From Cupriavidus yeoncheonensis (GTDB lineage Bacteria; Pseudomonadota; Gammaproteobacteria; Burkholderiales; Burkholderiaceae), in contig NZ_CAJPUY010000008.1 in NCBI RefSeq assembly GCF_905397275.1, forward strand, positions 224,492 through 288,491: a stretch of DNA of 64,000 bases. Reading direction: 5' to 3'. Numbering within the stretch: position 1 is the stretch's first letter; each line of letters begins with the position of its first letter. This document shows positions 35,368 through 43,908 of this stretch, in pieces. Made by a program: the position numbers and the translations under genes. The notes beneath the pieces are model-generated. The model was given only the letters and a program-made list of their open reading frames with translations. It did no database searches and was not told the origin of the DNA.

Positions 35368-35502
35368 TCGCCGGCTACGCCGGCGAAACGGCAGCGTCGG
35401 CCAAGGTCGACGACCGGTCAAATCAAGACTCCCCGGCCAGAAGCACCAACTCCCGCTCAAATCAAAACCCTGCGGGCTACGCCTGCGAAACAGCGACGCC
35501 AG

Positions 35503-37311
35503 CTACCTTACCCCCGCGCCGAGCTTGAACTCTGCAACGGCCTCCGCCAGCGTGTGGGCCTGCTCGTTCAACAGCGAGGAGGCCGCGGTCGCCTGCTCCA
35601 CCAAGGCGGCGTTCTGCTGCGTTGCCTGCTCCATCTCTTCAACAGCCTGGTTGATCTGGCTGATACCCGTGGCCTGTTCGCCCATGGACGTGCTGATTTC
35701 ACCAATCAGCGCAGTGACCCGGCGAATACCATCGTCGATCTCTTTCATCGCCTCGCCCGCCGCCTGGACACGTTGAGCGCCCGACTGGACGCTGACATCG
35801 GATGCCTCGATCAGCGCCTTGATCTCCTTGGCGGCGGTCGCGCATCGATGGGCCAGGCCACGCACTTCGCTCGCCACCACTGCAAAGCCCTTCCCATGCT
35901 CGCCTGCGCGCGCCGCTTCAACGGCCGCATTCAGTGCCAGGATATTGGTCTGGAAGGCGATGCCATCGATGACACCGATGATCTCCACGATCTTCGCGGA
36001 AGACTGCGCGATGTCCTCCATGGTCGCCACCACATCGGAAACCACCGTACCCCCTCTTGCCGCGGCCTCGCTGGCGGATGAGGCAAGACGTGTGGCCTGC
36101 ACCGTCGCCTCGGCGGATCGTCTCACCGAGCCAGTCAATTCGGACAGCGAAGCGACAGTCTCCTCCAGATTGCTGGCCGCCATTTCGGTCCGGCGCGACA
36201 GATCCTGATTGCCGGCTTCAATTTCTCTGGTCGCAATCTTCACGGACTCGCTGCCATGGCGGATCCGCAACAGCACGCCCCCGAGTTTTTCGACGAAGGT
36301 ATTGAAGGAGACCGCGATCTGCGTCACCTCGTCGCGGCCTGCGGCGGGCAGGCGTTGCGTCAGGTCCCCGTCGCCGGATCCGATCTCGTTCATCGCATCC
36401 CGAACGCCGGATAGCCGGCTGAATGCCTGCGCGGTGAGCACGCCACTCAGCACCGCGGCAATGGCCGCCAACAGCACGATGGCGATGGTCGAGGCCTTGA
36501 CCACACTGTCCAGGGCCGCCGTGGCTTCTGTCTTGTCGAGCGCCACTACCAGTTGCCAGTTGGTGCCATGGATGGGCTTGGCGCGCAGCAGCTTTGACGC
36601 GCCGTCCAGCTCCACCTCAAGCGGTGTCGTCTCTTTCGTCAGCGAGGCCAGAGTCTGCGGCGTCAGTGCCGGCGACAGCTCGATCGCCGGCTTCCGGAGG
36701 TACTTGTCCTGCGGGTGTGCCAGGATGTTTCCGTCCTTGTCCACCACAAAGCCCAGGCTCTGCGGGGTCGGATGCACCGCGGCAACGACGGCGCGAACGC
36801 CATCCAGAGACACGACCGCCGATACCACGCCCTCCAATGCGCCGTTGCGCACGATCGGTGCGGCGAACGAGACAAAGGGCTTGCCGCTCGCGGCATCGGC
36901 GTAGGGCGTGGACACGATCTGCTTCCCGGCCGCCACGGTTTCCTTGTACCAGGGGCGCGCGGTCGGATCAAAGCCTTCCGGCATCCGGTCCTTGCTGGCG
37001 ACAAAGGACTTGTCCTTCCAGCCAGCCGTGGTAATCGGGAATGCGCCGGCCCTCTGCAACTGGCGGACAATGCCCTGCGGATCGCCAGGGGCAATCTGTT
37101 CGGCCGCGGCACTCACCATCGTGGCCTTTGCCGCGACCCACTCATCGAGCGCCAGGGCATGGCCTGTCGCGATGGCGTCGAGGTTCTGCTGAATCGTTTC
37201 GAGATTGCTGTTGCGAACGATGACATACGTCACGCCGGCAGTCAGTGCCAGGGCAGTCACGACGATGCCGGTGGAAATGGCCTGAATCTTTGAGCGAATG
37301 GATGGAAGCAT
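35503..37311 (-). CDS. methyl-accepting chemotaxis protein with periplasmic Cache-type sensor
   Basis: 602 residues: transmembrane helix at about 12-31, and a periplasmic double-Cache-like domain ([35 protein letters not shown]). A second transmembrane helix follows at about 278-300, then HAMP and a long cytoplasmic coiled coil with the signalling tip [20 protein letters not shown]. The C-terminus lacks the NWETF-type pentapeptide for CheR. Just after the tip the usual LAQRSA reads [13 protein letters not shown], a mild deviation. The ligand is unknown; Cache receptors of this kind often sense small organic acids or amino acids. No che genes are nearby. Confidence 0.94.
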   Translation of the reverse strand: MLPSIRSKIQAISTGIVVTALALTAGVTYVIVRNSNLETIQQNLDAIATGHALALDEWVAAKATMVSAAAEQIAPGDPQGIVRQLQRAGAFPITTAGWKDKSFVASKDRMPEGFDPTARPWYKETVAAGKQIVSTPYADAASGKPFVSFAAPIVRNGALEGVVSAVVSLDGVRAVVAAVHPTPQSLGFVVDKDGNILAHPQDKYLRKPAIELSPALTPQTLASLTKETTPLEVELDGASKLLRAKPIHGTNWQLVVALDKTEATAALDSVVKASTIAIVLLAAIAAVLSGVLTAQAFSRLSGVRDAMNEIGSGDGDLTQRLPAAGRDEVTQIAVSFNTFVEKLGGVLLRIRHGSESVKIATREIEAGNQDLSRRTEMAASNLEETVASLSELTGSVRRSAEATVQATRLASSASEAAARGGTVVSDVVATMEDIAQSSAKIVEIIGVIDGIAFQTNILALNAAVEAARAGEHGKGFAVVASEVRGLAHRCATAAKEIKALIEASDVSVQSGAQRVQAAGEAMKEIDDGIRRVTALIGEISTSMGEQATGISQINQAVEEMEQATQQNAALVEQATAASSLLNEQAHTLAEAVAEFKLGAGVR

Positions 37312-37418
37312 GCGAAGGTAAGGATCTCTGGTAGGCGGTCAGGGCTCTGGTGATCGATGCGAACTTGTCCATCTGAATCCGCACTTCCAATCGGCATCAC
37401 GCGGATCGGAGATGGAGC

Positions 37419-37443
37419 AAAAAAAGCCCGGAAGAACCGGGCT
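37419..37443 (-). terminator. intrinsic terminator of the porin gene
   Basis: On the minus strand AGCCCGG-TTCTT-CCGGGCT is followed by seven T residues, 22 bp after the porin stop codon. Classic form. Confidence 0.92.
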
Positions 37444-37465
37444 GATTGCGCAAACTTGCGAGCGC

Positions 37466-38572
37466 TCAGAACTTGTGGCGAACGCCGACCACAGCGCCGA
37501 ACTGATTCTTGCCTGGCACCACTTGCTCGCTTGACGATGCACCCAGCACATCGTTGAAGCCGTTCACGCCCAGCGCCGAGCGTGCATTGCTGTTCACCGC
37601 GTAAGCCATGGATGCGTACACGTCGGTACGCTTGGACAAGACATAGTCGGCGGTCGCAACGAATTGCCAAGGGTTGCCGACGTGAGCGTTGGCGAGGTTC
37701 TGGTAGTACGCCGCTCCGGTCAGCGAGAACGACGGTGTCAGCTGATAACCCAGGCCAGCCCAGGCGAGGTTGGCATAGGTATTCGCCGCACCGGCAGTAC
37801 CTGGCAGGGAAGCGCCGTTGAACGAGCGCGCATAACGGTAGCCGGCATAGAGTTTGGCCGGGCCAAACGCATAGGTGCCGGCAAGCGCCGCGCGACGGAT
37901 CAGCTGGTTGCTTGACAGTGCGGCGGCGGACGACTGGTTGGTCTGGTCGTACACGGCACCGATCGAGAACGGGCCTGCGGCATAGACGGCCATCACCGAG
38001 TACTCGCGGCCATTGGTGAAGTTGCCGGGGACTTCCGCGTTGTTGTAGTTGAAGCTGTACAGGCCGGTCACCGTCAGGCCACCGAAGTTGCCGACATACT
38101 TGGCCGAGTTGTCTGCGCGCTGGCCAAGCATGAACGGGTCCTGTGCGCCGATTGCGAAGCGACCCGCGTTGCCCATCGGGTCGAATGCGCCAGAGAAATC
38201 CCAGAACGGAGCCGTGTGGCGACCCAGGGTCAACTGGCCCCACCGGCTTTGCAAGCCTACGTATGCGGCGCGGCCGAACAGCCGACCGCCCTGGGCCATC
38301 TTTCCGTCATCCGTGCTGAAGCCGCTCTCCAGCGTGAAGATGCCCTTCAGCCCGCCGCCCAGATCCTCTACGCCGCGCAGGCCCCAGCGCGAACCCGACT
38401 GGTTGCCCGATTGCATGGCCACCAGACTGGAACTGGCCTTGGCCGCGTTCGGGACGCTATTCAGGTATTCGATCCCGACGTCAACCACGCCGTAAAGCGT
38501 CACGCTGGATTGGGCATGGGCGCCAGCCGATGCGAGCAGGCCGGCGGAAATGGCGATTAGTTTGAGCCTCAT
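37466..38572 (-). CDS. Gram-negative porin (Burkholderiales trimeric type)
   Basis: 368 residues. Signal peptide MRLKLIAISAGLLASAGAHA, mature start QSSVTLYGVVDVGIEYL, and RWGLRGVEDLGGGLKGIFTL are family features. The C-terminus ends in phenylalanine (VVGVRHKF). It is the same family as the porin at 17850 but clearly a separate paralogue. It lies downstream of the MFS transporter gene with a 285-bp gap, so the two may supply the same solute across the two membranes. Confidence 0.95.
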   Translation of the reverse strand: MRLKLIAISAGLLASAGAHAQSSVTLYGVVDVGIEYLNSVPNAAKASSSLVAMQSGNQSGSRWGLRGVEDLGGGLKGIFTLESGFSTDDGKMAQGGRLFGRAAYVGLQSRWGQLTLGRHTAPFWDFSGAFDPMGNAGRFAIGAQDPFMLGQRADNSAKYVGNFGGLTVTGLYSFNYNNAEVPGNFTNGREYSVMAVYAAGPFSIGAVYDQTNQSSAAALSSNQLIRRAALAGTYAFGPAKLYAGYRYARSFNGASLPGTAGAANTYANLAWAGLGYQLTPSFSLTGAAYYQNLANAHVGNPWQFVATADYVLSKRTDVYASMAYAVNSNARSALGVNGFNDVLGASSSEQVVPGKNQFGAVVGVRHKF

Positions 38573-38791
38573 GTTTTCCTTGTTTGAAAGTTCTTCAGAA
38601 ATGCGCTAATGGAGGCTATTGGCCCGGTGCGGCTTTTGCTGGCCGATGCGCAGCCTCCCCTACGCAAAGGACATGGCCGACCGGTATCTGCGGTATTCCA
38701 GACGCAATCAGTCCGGCGGCAGCACCAACGACGGCGGCAGCATGCCGAGGCGAAACCATCCGACCTGACGGCTTGAAAGAGCGGGAAATGC

Positions 38792-38816
38792 GGGCACCGC
38801 GCCGAATGCGGTGCCC
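38792..38816 (-). terminator. possible weak terminator hairpin after the MFS gene
   Basis: GGGCACCGC and GCGGTGCCC form a perfect 9-bp stem around a 7-nt loop, between the MFS stop codon and the porin start. On the minus strand it is followed by GCATTTCCC, not a proper T run, so termination would be weak or the hairpin could stabilise mRNA. Confidence 0.4.
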
Positions 38817-38857
38817 ATTGATCGCGTGACGCCCTGGTGCTTGCCGGATTCCGGCCG

Positions 38858-40156
38858 TCAGACCGGGATCTTCTTCTCGTAGTCGATGCTGGTGGACGCG
38901 AGCAGCAGGCCGACACCGCAGGCGGCAAAGAACATCAGCGCCAGGAAGTAGGAGCCGGTGGCCTGGACGATCAGGCCGACGATGATCGGCACGCTGATGC
39001 CGGCGATGTTGCCGCCCAGGTTCATCACGCCGCCGAGGAAGCCGACCTTGTTACGGGTGCCCAGCATCGACGGCACGGACCAGAACAGGCCGCACCAGCG
39101 CAGGAAGAACAGGGTCGAGGACAGCAGCACGACAACCAGCACGGGATCGGTGACATAGGCCACCGAGAAGATCGACACCGTGGCCACCACGGCGGCGATG
39201 CCGAACAGCGTGCGCATGACGATGTTGGGACGTCCCCCGGCTTCTTTCCACTTGTCGGCAATCCAGCCGCCGATCAGTTCGCCGACGAAGCCCGCGAAGA
39301 AGATGAGGAAGCTGGCGCCGCCCATCTGCTTGAGGTCGAAGCCGCGCGCCTTGCTCAGGTAGGTGGGCATCCAGGTCAACAGGCCGTAGAACACGGCGTT
39401 GAAGCACATCCAGCTGACGGCCATGCACCAGACCGAGCGGTACTTGAAGAAGTCCAGCGAACGGCCGCTCAGATTGGCCGGCTCCTCGCTGTGCTCCAGG
39501 GCAAGCGCGTCCTCGATATGACGGGCTTCCTGTTCATTGACGCCACGGTGTTCGCGCGGCGAATTGCGGATGTACCACCATGCCACGAAGCCGGCCAGCA
39601 CCGTGCCCACACCCGCCACCACGAACGACAGGCGCCACGACCCAAGTTCGCTGATCAGCCCGGCGATGATGAGCGAGCCGAGCGCCGCGCCCAGCGGTGC
39701 GCCGCCGTCCAGCAGCGTGGCGCCGCGGCCGCGTTCGTTCCTGGTCATCCAGATGGCATTGAGCTTGCCGCCGGCCGGGTAGATCGGCGCTTCGGCGGCG
39801 CCGAGCCCGAGCCGGGTCAGCATCAGCGAGGTGGCGTTGGTGCAGGCCGCCGCGATCGCCTGGAAGAAGCCCCAGAACACGGTGGCGCAGGCAATCACGA
39901 TGCGCGGCTTGTACTTGTCGGCCAGCATGCCGCCCGGCACCTGCATGAATGCGTAGGTCCAGAAGAATGAACTGAGGATCAGCCCCTGCATGGCAGGGCT
40001 CAGGTCGAACTCCTTCGCGATCAACGGCATGGCCACCGACAGCGACGCACGGTCGATGTAGTTGATGGCGACCAGCAGCAGCATCATCAGGAAGATTTTC
40101 CAGCGCACGCTGCTGCGCGGAATCGCCATCGTCGTGGCGGTGCTTGTCGATTGCAT
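38858..40156 (-). CDS. MFS transporter, anion:cation symporter (ACS) type
   Basis: 432 residues and about twelve transmembrane helices. NYIDRASLSVAMPLIAKEF and GLGAAEAPIYPAGGKLNAIW are hallmarks of the ACS family, which imports organic anions such as glucarate, 4-hydroxyphenylacetate, phthalate or tartrate with protons. AAGGAGA precedes the ATG. The 280-bp AT-rich region upstream is shared with the divergent SOS helicase gene and holds a 10-bp palindrome. The substrate is unknown. Confidence 0.93.
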   Translation of the reverse strand: MQSTSTATTMAIPRSSVRWKIFLMMLLLVAINYIDRASLSVAMPLIAKEFDLSPAMQGLILSSFFWTYAFMQVPGGMLADKYKPRIVIACATVFWGFFQAIAAACTNATSLMLTRLGLGAAEAPIYPAGGKLNAIWMTRNERGRGATLLDGGAPLGAALGSLIIAGLISELGSWRLSFVVAGVGTVLAGFVAWWYIRNSPREHRGVNEQEARHIEDALALEHSEEPANLSGRSLDFFKYRSVWCMAVSWMCFNAVFYGLLTWMPTYLSKARGFDLKQMGGASFLIFFAGFVGELIGGWIADKWKEAGGRPNIVMRTLFGIAAVVATVSIFSVAYVTDPVLVVVLLSSTLFFLRWCGLFWSVPSMLGTRNKVGFLGGVMNLGGNIAGISVPIIVGLIVQATGSYFLALMFFAACGVGLLLASTSIDYEKKIPV

Positions 40157-40244
40157 GACGGGGTCTCCTTGTCCTTGTGTCCTTCGATTTGAGGCGTTTT
40201 GATTAAGGTGTCGCGCAACCGGGCGGAGTATAAGATACGTAATC

Positions 40245-40254
40245 TGTAATTACA
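40245..40254. promoter_or_regulatory. palindrome, possible operator of the MFS gene
   Basis: TGTAATTACA is a perfect 10-bp palindrome within an AT-rich stretch about 90 bp upstream of the MFS start codon. It resembles sites of GntR-type regulators, but short palindromes occur by chance. Confidence 0.3.
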
Positions 40255-40391
40255 ATTGCTGTAAGTGCATGATTTGTATGTAGTGTTTATAGGGTATGTC
40301 ACGATATCGGGGGATTCCCGGTGATCGCGCGGAGGCTGCCCGCCGCAAGTCGGGAACACGCTGATTGCATATTTCCGCCAGCGCCGGATCA

Positions 40392-40407
40392 CTGTATATT
40401 CATACAG
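40392..40407 (+). promoter_or_regulatory. LexA-binding SOS box
   Basis: CTGTATATTCATACAG matches the proteobacterial LexA consensus CTG-N10-CAG, with alternating AT in the centre and near-complete dyad symmetry; an A lies just before it as in the enterobacterial consensus. It sits 28 bp before the start of the nuclease-helicase gene, where LexA would block its promoter. Confidence 0.82.
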
Positions 40408-40435
40408 CCCCGCAATCCTCTGCCCGTTCCGCGCC

Positions 40436-42775
40436 TTGTCCGCCACGCCAACCGATCCGCCCCGCTATACCGTCGCCGTTCGCACGCTGTGCGAATTCAC
40501 GGCCAAGGCGGGCGACCTCGACCTGCGCTTCACGCCCTCGCCCACCGGGCAGGAAGGCGTGGCGGGCCACGGCGTGGTCACCAGCCGCCGCGGGCCTGGC
40601 TATGAGTCCGAGGTGGCGTTGTCGGGCCAGTTCGAAGGCCTGCGCGTGCGCGGCCGCGCCGATGGCTACGATCCCGTGGCCAACCGCGTCGAAGAAATCA
40701 AGACCGTGCGCGGCGACAAGGCCGCGATTCCGCAGAACCACCAGGCGCTGCACTGGGCGCAGGCGAAGATCTACGGCTGGCTGCTGTGCGAAGCGCGCAA
40801 CCTCGCGCAGATCGACGTGGCGCTGGTGTATTTCGACATCCTGAGCCAGCGCGAGCGCGTGCTGAAGGAACGCTGCGACGCGGCGACGCTGCGTGCGTTC
40901 TTCGAGGACAGCTGCCGCCGCTTCATGCAATGGGCCGAGCGGGAAGTTGCTCATCGCAGCGATCGCGATGCGGGGCTGCAGGCACTGCGCTTTCCCCACG
41001 CCACCTTCCGCGACGGGCAGCGCCTGCTGGCCGAATCGGTCTACAAGGCCAACGCCGGCGCCCGCACGCTGCTGGCACAGGCGCCGACCGGCATCGGCAA
41101 ATCGATTGGCACCGTGTTCCCGGCGCTGAAGGCCATGCCCACGCAGCGCATCGACAAGATCTTCTTCCTGTCGGCGCGTTCGACGGGCCGCGCCGTCGCG
41201 CTGCAGGCCACCACGCAATTGCGCCGCCAGCCCGGTGACGCGCCGCTGCGTGTGCTGGAACTGGTGGCGCGCGACAAGGCGTGCGAGCATCCGGACCTGG
41301 CCTGCCACGGCGACTCGTGTCCGCTGGCAAAAGGCTTCTACGACCGGCTGCCCGCCGCGCGCGACGCCGCCAGCCGCGCGGCGCTGCTCGATGGCCACAC
41401 CGTGCGCGAGATCGCGCGCACGCACGAGGTCTGTCCCTACTACCTTGCCCAGGAGATGATCCGCTGGAGCGACCTGGTGGTGGCCGACTATAACTATTAT
41501 TTCGACCGCAGCGCCATGCTGTATGCGCTGGCCGCGCTGAACGAATGGCGCGTCAGCGTGCTGGTGGACGAAGCGCACAACCTGGTCGAACGCGGCCGGG
41601 CCATGTACACGGTCACGCTCGACCATGCCGTCTTCCGCGGCGTGCGGCTGTCCGCGCCGGGCACGCTGAAGCGCGAGATGAACCGCGTCTACCGGCAATG
41701 GAACACGCTCGCCAGCTCCGGCGAGGCCGCCTACGAAACCCGCGATGAGGAACCCGCCGCGTTCATCGAGGCGCTGGCCCGGCTATGCACCGCCATCATC
41801 GACGACATGAGCGAGCAACCGCAGCGGCACGACGCCACGCTCGAGCGCTTCTATTTCGATGCGATGCACTTCCTGCGCCTGTCCGAACAGATGACCGAGT
41901 ACGGCGGCAAGCATTCGCTGTTCGATATCACGCGCACGCCGCGCCACCGCAGCGGCGTGGATGCCGCGCTGTGCGTGCGCAACCTGTTGCCCGCGCCGTA
42001 CCTTGCACCGCGCTTCGCGGGCGCGCATTCGACCACGCTGTTCTCGGCCACGCTGCAGCCGGCCGACTACTACGGCAACCTGCTGGGCGTGCCGGGCAGT
42101 GCCGTGTGGGTGGAGGTGCCGTCGCCATTCCAGGCGGAGCAGCTCGACGTGCACGTCGCGCGCCATATCTCCACGCGCTATGCCCACCGGCAACGTTCGC
42201 TGCCGGCCATCGTCGCACTGATGGCCGAACAGTTCGCGCAGCGCCCCGGCAACTACCTGGCTTTCTTCAGCAGCCATGACTATCTCCAGCAGGCCGCCGC
42301 CATGCTGGCCGAACGCCATCCCGATATTCCGACCTGGTCGCAGGCACGCGGCATGACCGAGGCCGGGCAGTCGGCATTCCTGGATGCGTTCGCGCCAGGC
42401 GGCCAGGGCATTGGCTTCGCGGTGCTGGGCGGCGTGTTCTCGGAAGGCGTCGATCTTCCCGGCGATCGGCTGATTGGCGCATTCGTGGCCACGCTGGGCC
42501 TGCCGCAGGTGAACCCGGTCAACGAACAGCTGCGCGAGCGGATGGAAGCCGCCTTCGGCCAGGGCTATGGCTACGACTACGCTTACCTGTATCCGGGCCT
42601 GCGCAAGGTGGTGCAGGCGGCCGGCCGCGTGATCCGCACCCGGCAGGACCGCGGCGTGGTCTGGCTGATCGATGACCGCTACACGCGCCCCGAGGTGCAG
42701 GACATGTTGCCGTCATGGTGGGATGTTCCGGCAAGCGGTCCGCCAAGGCCGCGGCCCGGCGCTGCTGCCGATTGA
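40436..42775 (+). CDS. RecB/Cas4-like nuclease fused to DinG/XPD-type Fe-S DNA helicase
   Basis: 779 residues. The N-terminal domain (about 1-140) has the RecB-family nuclease pattern: Asp76, E87-x-K89 in VEEIKTV, and the QxxxY motif Q109-Y113. The rest is an SF2 helicase of the XPD/DinG group. It has Walker A APTGIGKS at 216-223, four cysteines for a 4Fe-4S cluster (283, 290, 295, 333), DEAH at 378-381 and motif VI QAAGRVIRTRQDRG. Likely a 5'-3' helicase that unwinds and may cut damaged or R-loop DNA. TTG at 40436 is the only start that fits; no clear ribosome site. A LexA box directly upstream makes it a DNA-damage gene. Confidence 0.92.
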   Translation: MSATPTDPPRYTVAVRTLCEFTAKAGDLDLRFTPSPTGQEGVAGHGVVTSRRGPGYESEVALSGQFEGLRVRGRADGYDPVANRVEEIKTVRGDKAAIPQNHQALHWAQAKIYGWLLCEARNLAQIDVALVYFDILSQRERVLKERCDAATLRAFFEDSCRRFMQWAEREVAHRSDRDAGLQALRFPHATFRDGQRLLAESVYKANAGARTLLAQAPTGIGKSIGTVFPALKAMPTQRIDKIFFLSARSTGRAVALQATTQLRRQPGDAPLRVLELVARDKACEHPDLACHGDSCPLAKGFYDRLPAARDAASRAALLDGHTVREIARTHEVCPYYLAQEMIRWSDLVVADYNYYFDRSAMLYALAALNEWRVSVLVDEAHNLVERGRAMYTVTLDHAVFRGVRLSAPGTLKREMNRVYRQWNTLASSGEAAYETRDEEPAAFIEALARLCTAIIDDMSEQPQRHDATLERFYFDAMHFLRLSEQMTEYGGKHSLFDITRTPRHRSGVDAALCVRNLLPAPYLAPRFAGAHSTTLFSATLQPADYYGNLLGVPGSAVWVEVPSPFQAEQLDVHVARHISTRYAHRQRSLPAIVALMAEQFAQRPGNYLAFFSSHDYLQQAAAMLAERHPDIPTWSQARGMTEAGQSAFLDAFAPGGQGIGFAVLGGVFSEGVDLPGDRLIGAFVATLGLPQVNPVNEQLRERMEAAFGQGYGYDYAYLYPGLRKVVQAAGRVIRTRQDRGVVWLIDDRYTRPEVQDMLPSWWDVPASGPPRPRPGAAAD

Positions 42776-42815
42776 CCGCTCCGGCGCTGCGCGGGCGGCC
42801 AGCTTTCATGCCGGA

Positions 42816-43145
42816 TTACGGCGTATGCGGTGTTGGCCTCGGACGCGGCGAAGGATAAGGAGGCCTCGGCCCGCCACCGGGCACCTCGATGTACGGCGCG
42901 ACCACGAGCGGATACTGCGCGGCCTCCGGTGCCATGGCCGGCTGCGATCCCGCGCCGCGTTGCGCCTGCGGTGTGGTCCGGAGCTCGGCGCCGCCGCGCT
43001 TGCCGTCGCTGATGCCGCCCTGGGTATCCAGCACCATGGGCCGGCTATCCGCGGGCGGCGCGGCGAACGCTGCCGATGATGCCGCGGCCAGCAGCATCGC
43101 GATCGCCGCGGCGGCGCTCAGCGCGCGGATCATGGGTAAAAGCAT
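42816..43145 (-). CDS. small exported proline-rich hypothetical protein
   Basis: 109 residues. The N-terminus has a clear signal peptide (MIRALSAAAAIAMLLAAASS, cleavage near AFAAPP). The mature part is Gly/Pro/Arg-rich and ends in a Pro-rich tail (YPSPRPRPTPHTP). I do not recognise a family. Convergent with the helicase gene, with stop codons 40 bp apart. Probably periplasmic or membrane-associated. Confidence 0.6.
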   Translation of the reverse strand: MLLPMIRALSAAAAIAMLLAAASSAAFAAPPADSRPMVLDTQGGISDGKRGGAELRTTPQAQRGAGSQPAMAPEAAQYPLVVAPYIEVPGGGPRPPYPSPRPRPTPHTP

Positions 43146-43359
43146 GAACGCTCCTGTCGGTCGTGTCGAAGCTGGCCGCCACCGGAGCCATGGGTCTGGC
43201 GGCGCGTTTCGCCTCCGCAGTATAGGCCGTGCCGATGGCTATGCCATCGCATGGCGTACGTCACGCTACACCGGGCATGATGTCGCGATCAGGGCTCGAA
43301 GGGCGGGCGCCAGCGCTCAGGGGCTGAGCGGACTGGCTGCCCCGCCCTGTTCCGGTCCG

Positions 43360-43896
43360 TCAGTATGGCGGGCTGACCACCATATACTGCGATCCCTGCG
43401 GCGCGTACCAGGTAGCGCCGCATTGCTGGTACACCATGCCGCCATAGTTCACCGGCACGCAGCCCGTCGGCACGGTTCGGACCATGGAGCCCACCACTGC
43501 CGACGTGACCGCCACGGTGGCCGTCACGGCCGCGGCCGTTGCCACCGGATGGTAGCCGTTGTCCCAGCCGCAACATCCGCTGTTGTTGTTGACGTTCACG
43601 TTCACGTTGCGATTGGAGTTGACGTTGGTGTTGCGGCTGGTATTGACGTTGTTCACGCTGGTGCTGCGGACATTGTTGGTCCGCGCGTCGGCGCGCTGGT
43701 TGTCGACCTGCCGCGCGCCGCGCGCCTCACCACCACCACCACCACCACCACCACCACCACCCCGTGCGCCGCCGGCATGAGCGCCGCCGCCACGCTCGCC
43801 GCCCTGTCGCGCCTGCGCCGGGAGCGTCCACCCGGCCGTCGCCAGCCCCAGGACGGCCAGACTTACCACGAATCGCTTGCAGGATATGTATGTCAT
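43360..43896 (-). CDS. exported low-complexity protein with polyglycine and Asn/Val repeats
   Basis: 178 residues. A signal peptide is followed by a basic Gly-rich region with 11 consecutive glycines, an Asn-rich stretch of N-x-N-x dipeptides (NVRSTSVNNVNTSRNTNVNS onwards), then CCGWDNG. A hydrophobic Ala/Val/Thr segment (ATAAAVTATVAVTSAVVGSM) comes next, then a C-terminal module CVPVNYGGMVYQQCGATWYA with paired cysteines. Proteins of this layout are common in Burkholderiales, with unknown role, probably in the envelope. It lies 12 bp downstream of the DUF2092 lipoprotein gene and is probably co-transcribed. Confidence 0.75.
   Translation of the reverse strand: MTYISCKRFVVSLAVLGLATAGWTLPAQARQGGERGGGAHAGGARGGGGGGGGGGGEARGARQVDNQRADARTNNVRSTSVNNVNTSRNTNVNSNRNVNVNVNNNSGCCGWDNGYHPVATAAAVTATVAVTSAVVGSMVRTVPTGCVPVNYGGMVYQQCGATWYAPQGSQYMVVSPPY
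43728..43760. repeat. (CAC)11 trinucleotide tract within a coding region
   Basis: Eleven CAC units, read as GGT codons for glycine on the minus strand. Changes in copy number would keep the frame and alter the length of the polyglycine run. Confidence 0.9.
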
Positions 43897-43908
43897 GGCA
43901 TCGCTCCT

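Larger units (their letters stand above)
34745..35495. repeat. mirrored array of REP/BIME-like intergenic repeats
   Basis: A 773-bp gene-free stretch. A 26-bp core at 34871-34896 (CTGCCGTTTCGCCGGCGTAG then CCGGCG) is repeated exactly in reverse complement at 35369-35394. Each core abuts a perfect hairpin on its inner side: 34898-34928 (13-bp arms) and 35339-35367 (12-bp arms). Diverged copies lie outside: 34761-34785 and 34816-34840 in one orientation, about 35471-35495 in the other. The outer flanks share GGTTTTGATT-like text. The whole locus is thus an imperfect mirror around about 410 bp of unique sequence. No transposase is present. Confidence 0.8.

Noticed and set aside
34745..35495. CRISPR array
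   Set aside because: The repeats are few, in both orientations, and unevenly spaced with no spacer-like units of constant length; no cas genes are nearby.
40436..40860. Cas4 as part of a CRISPR system
   Set aside because: The nuclease domain is fused to a DinG-type helicase and there is no array or other cas gene; the SOS box points to DNA repair.
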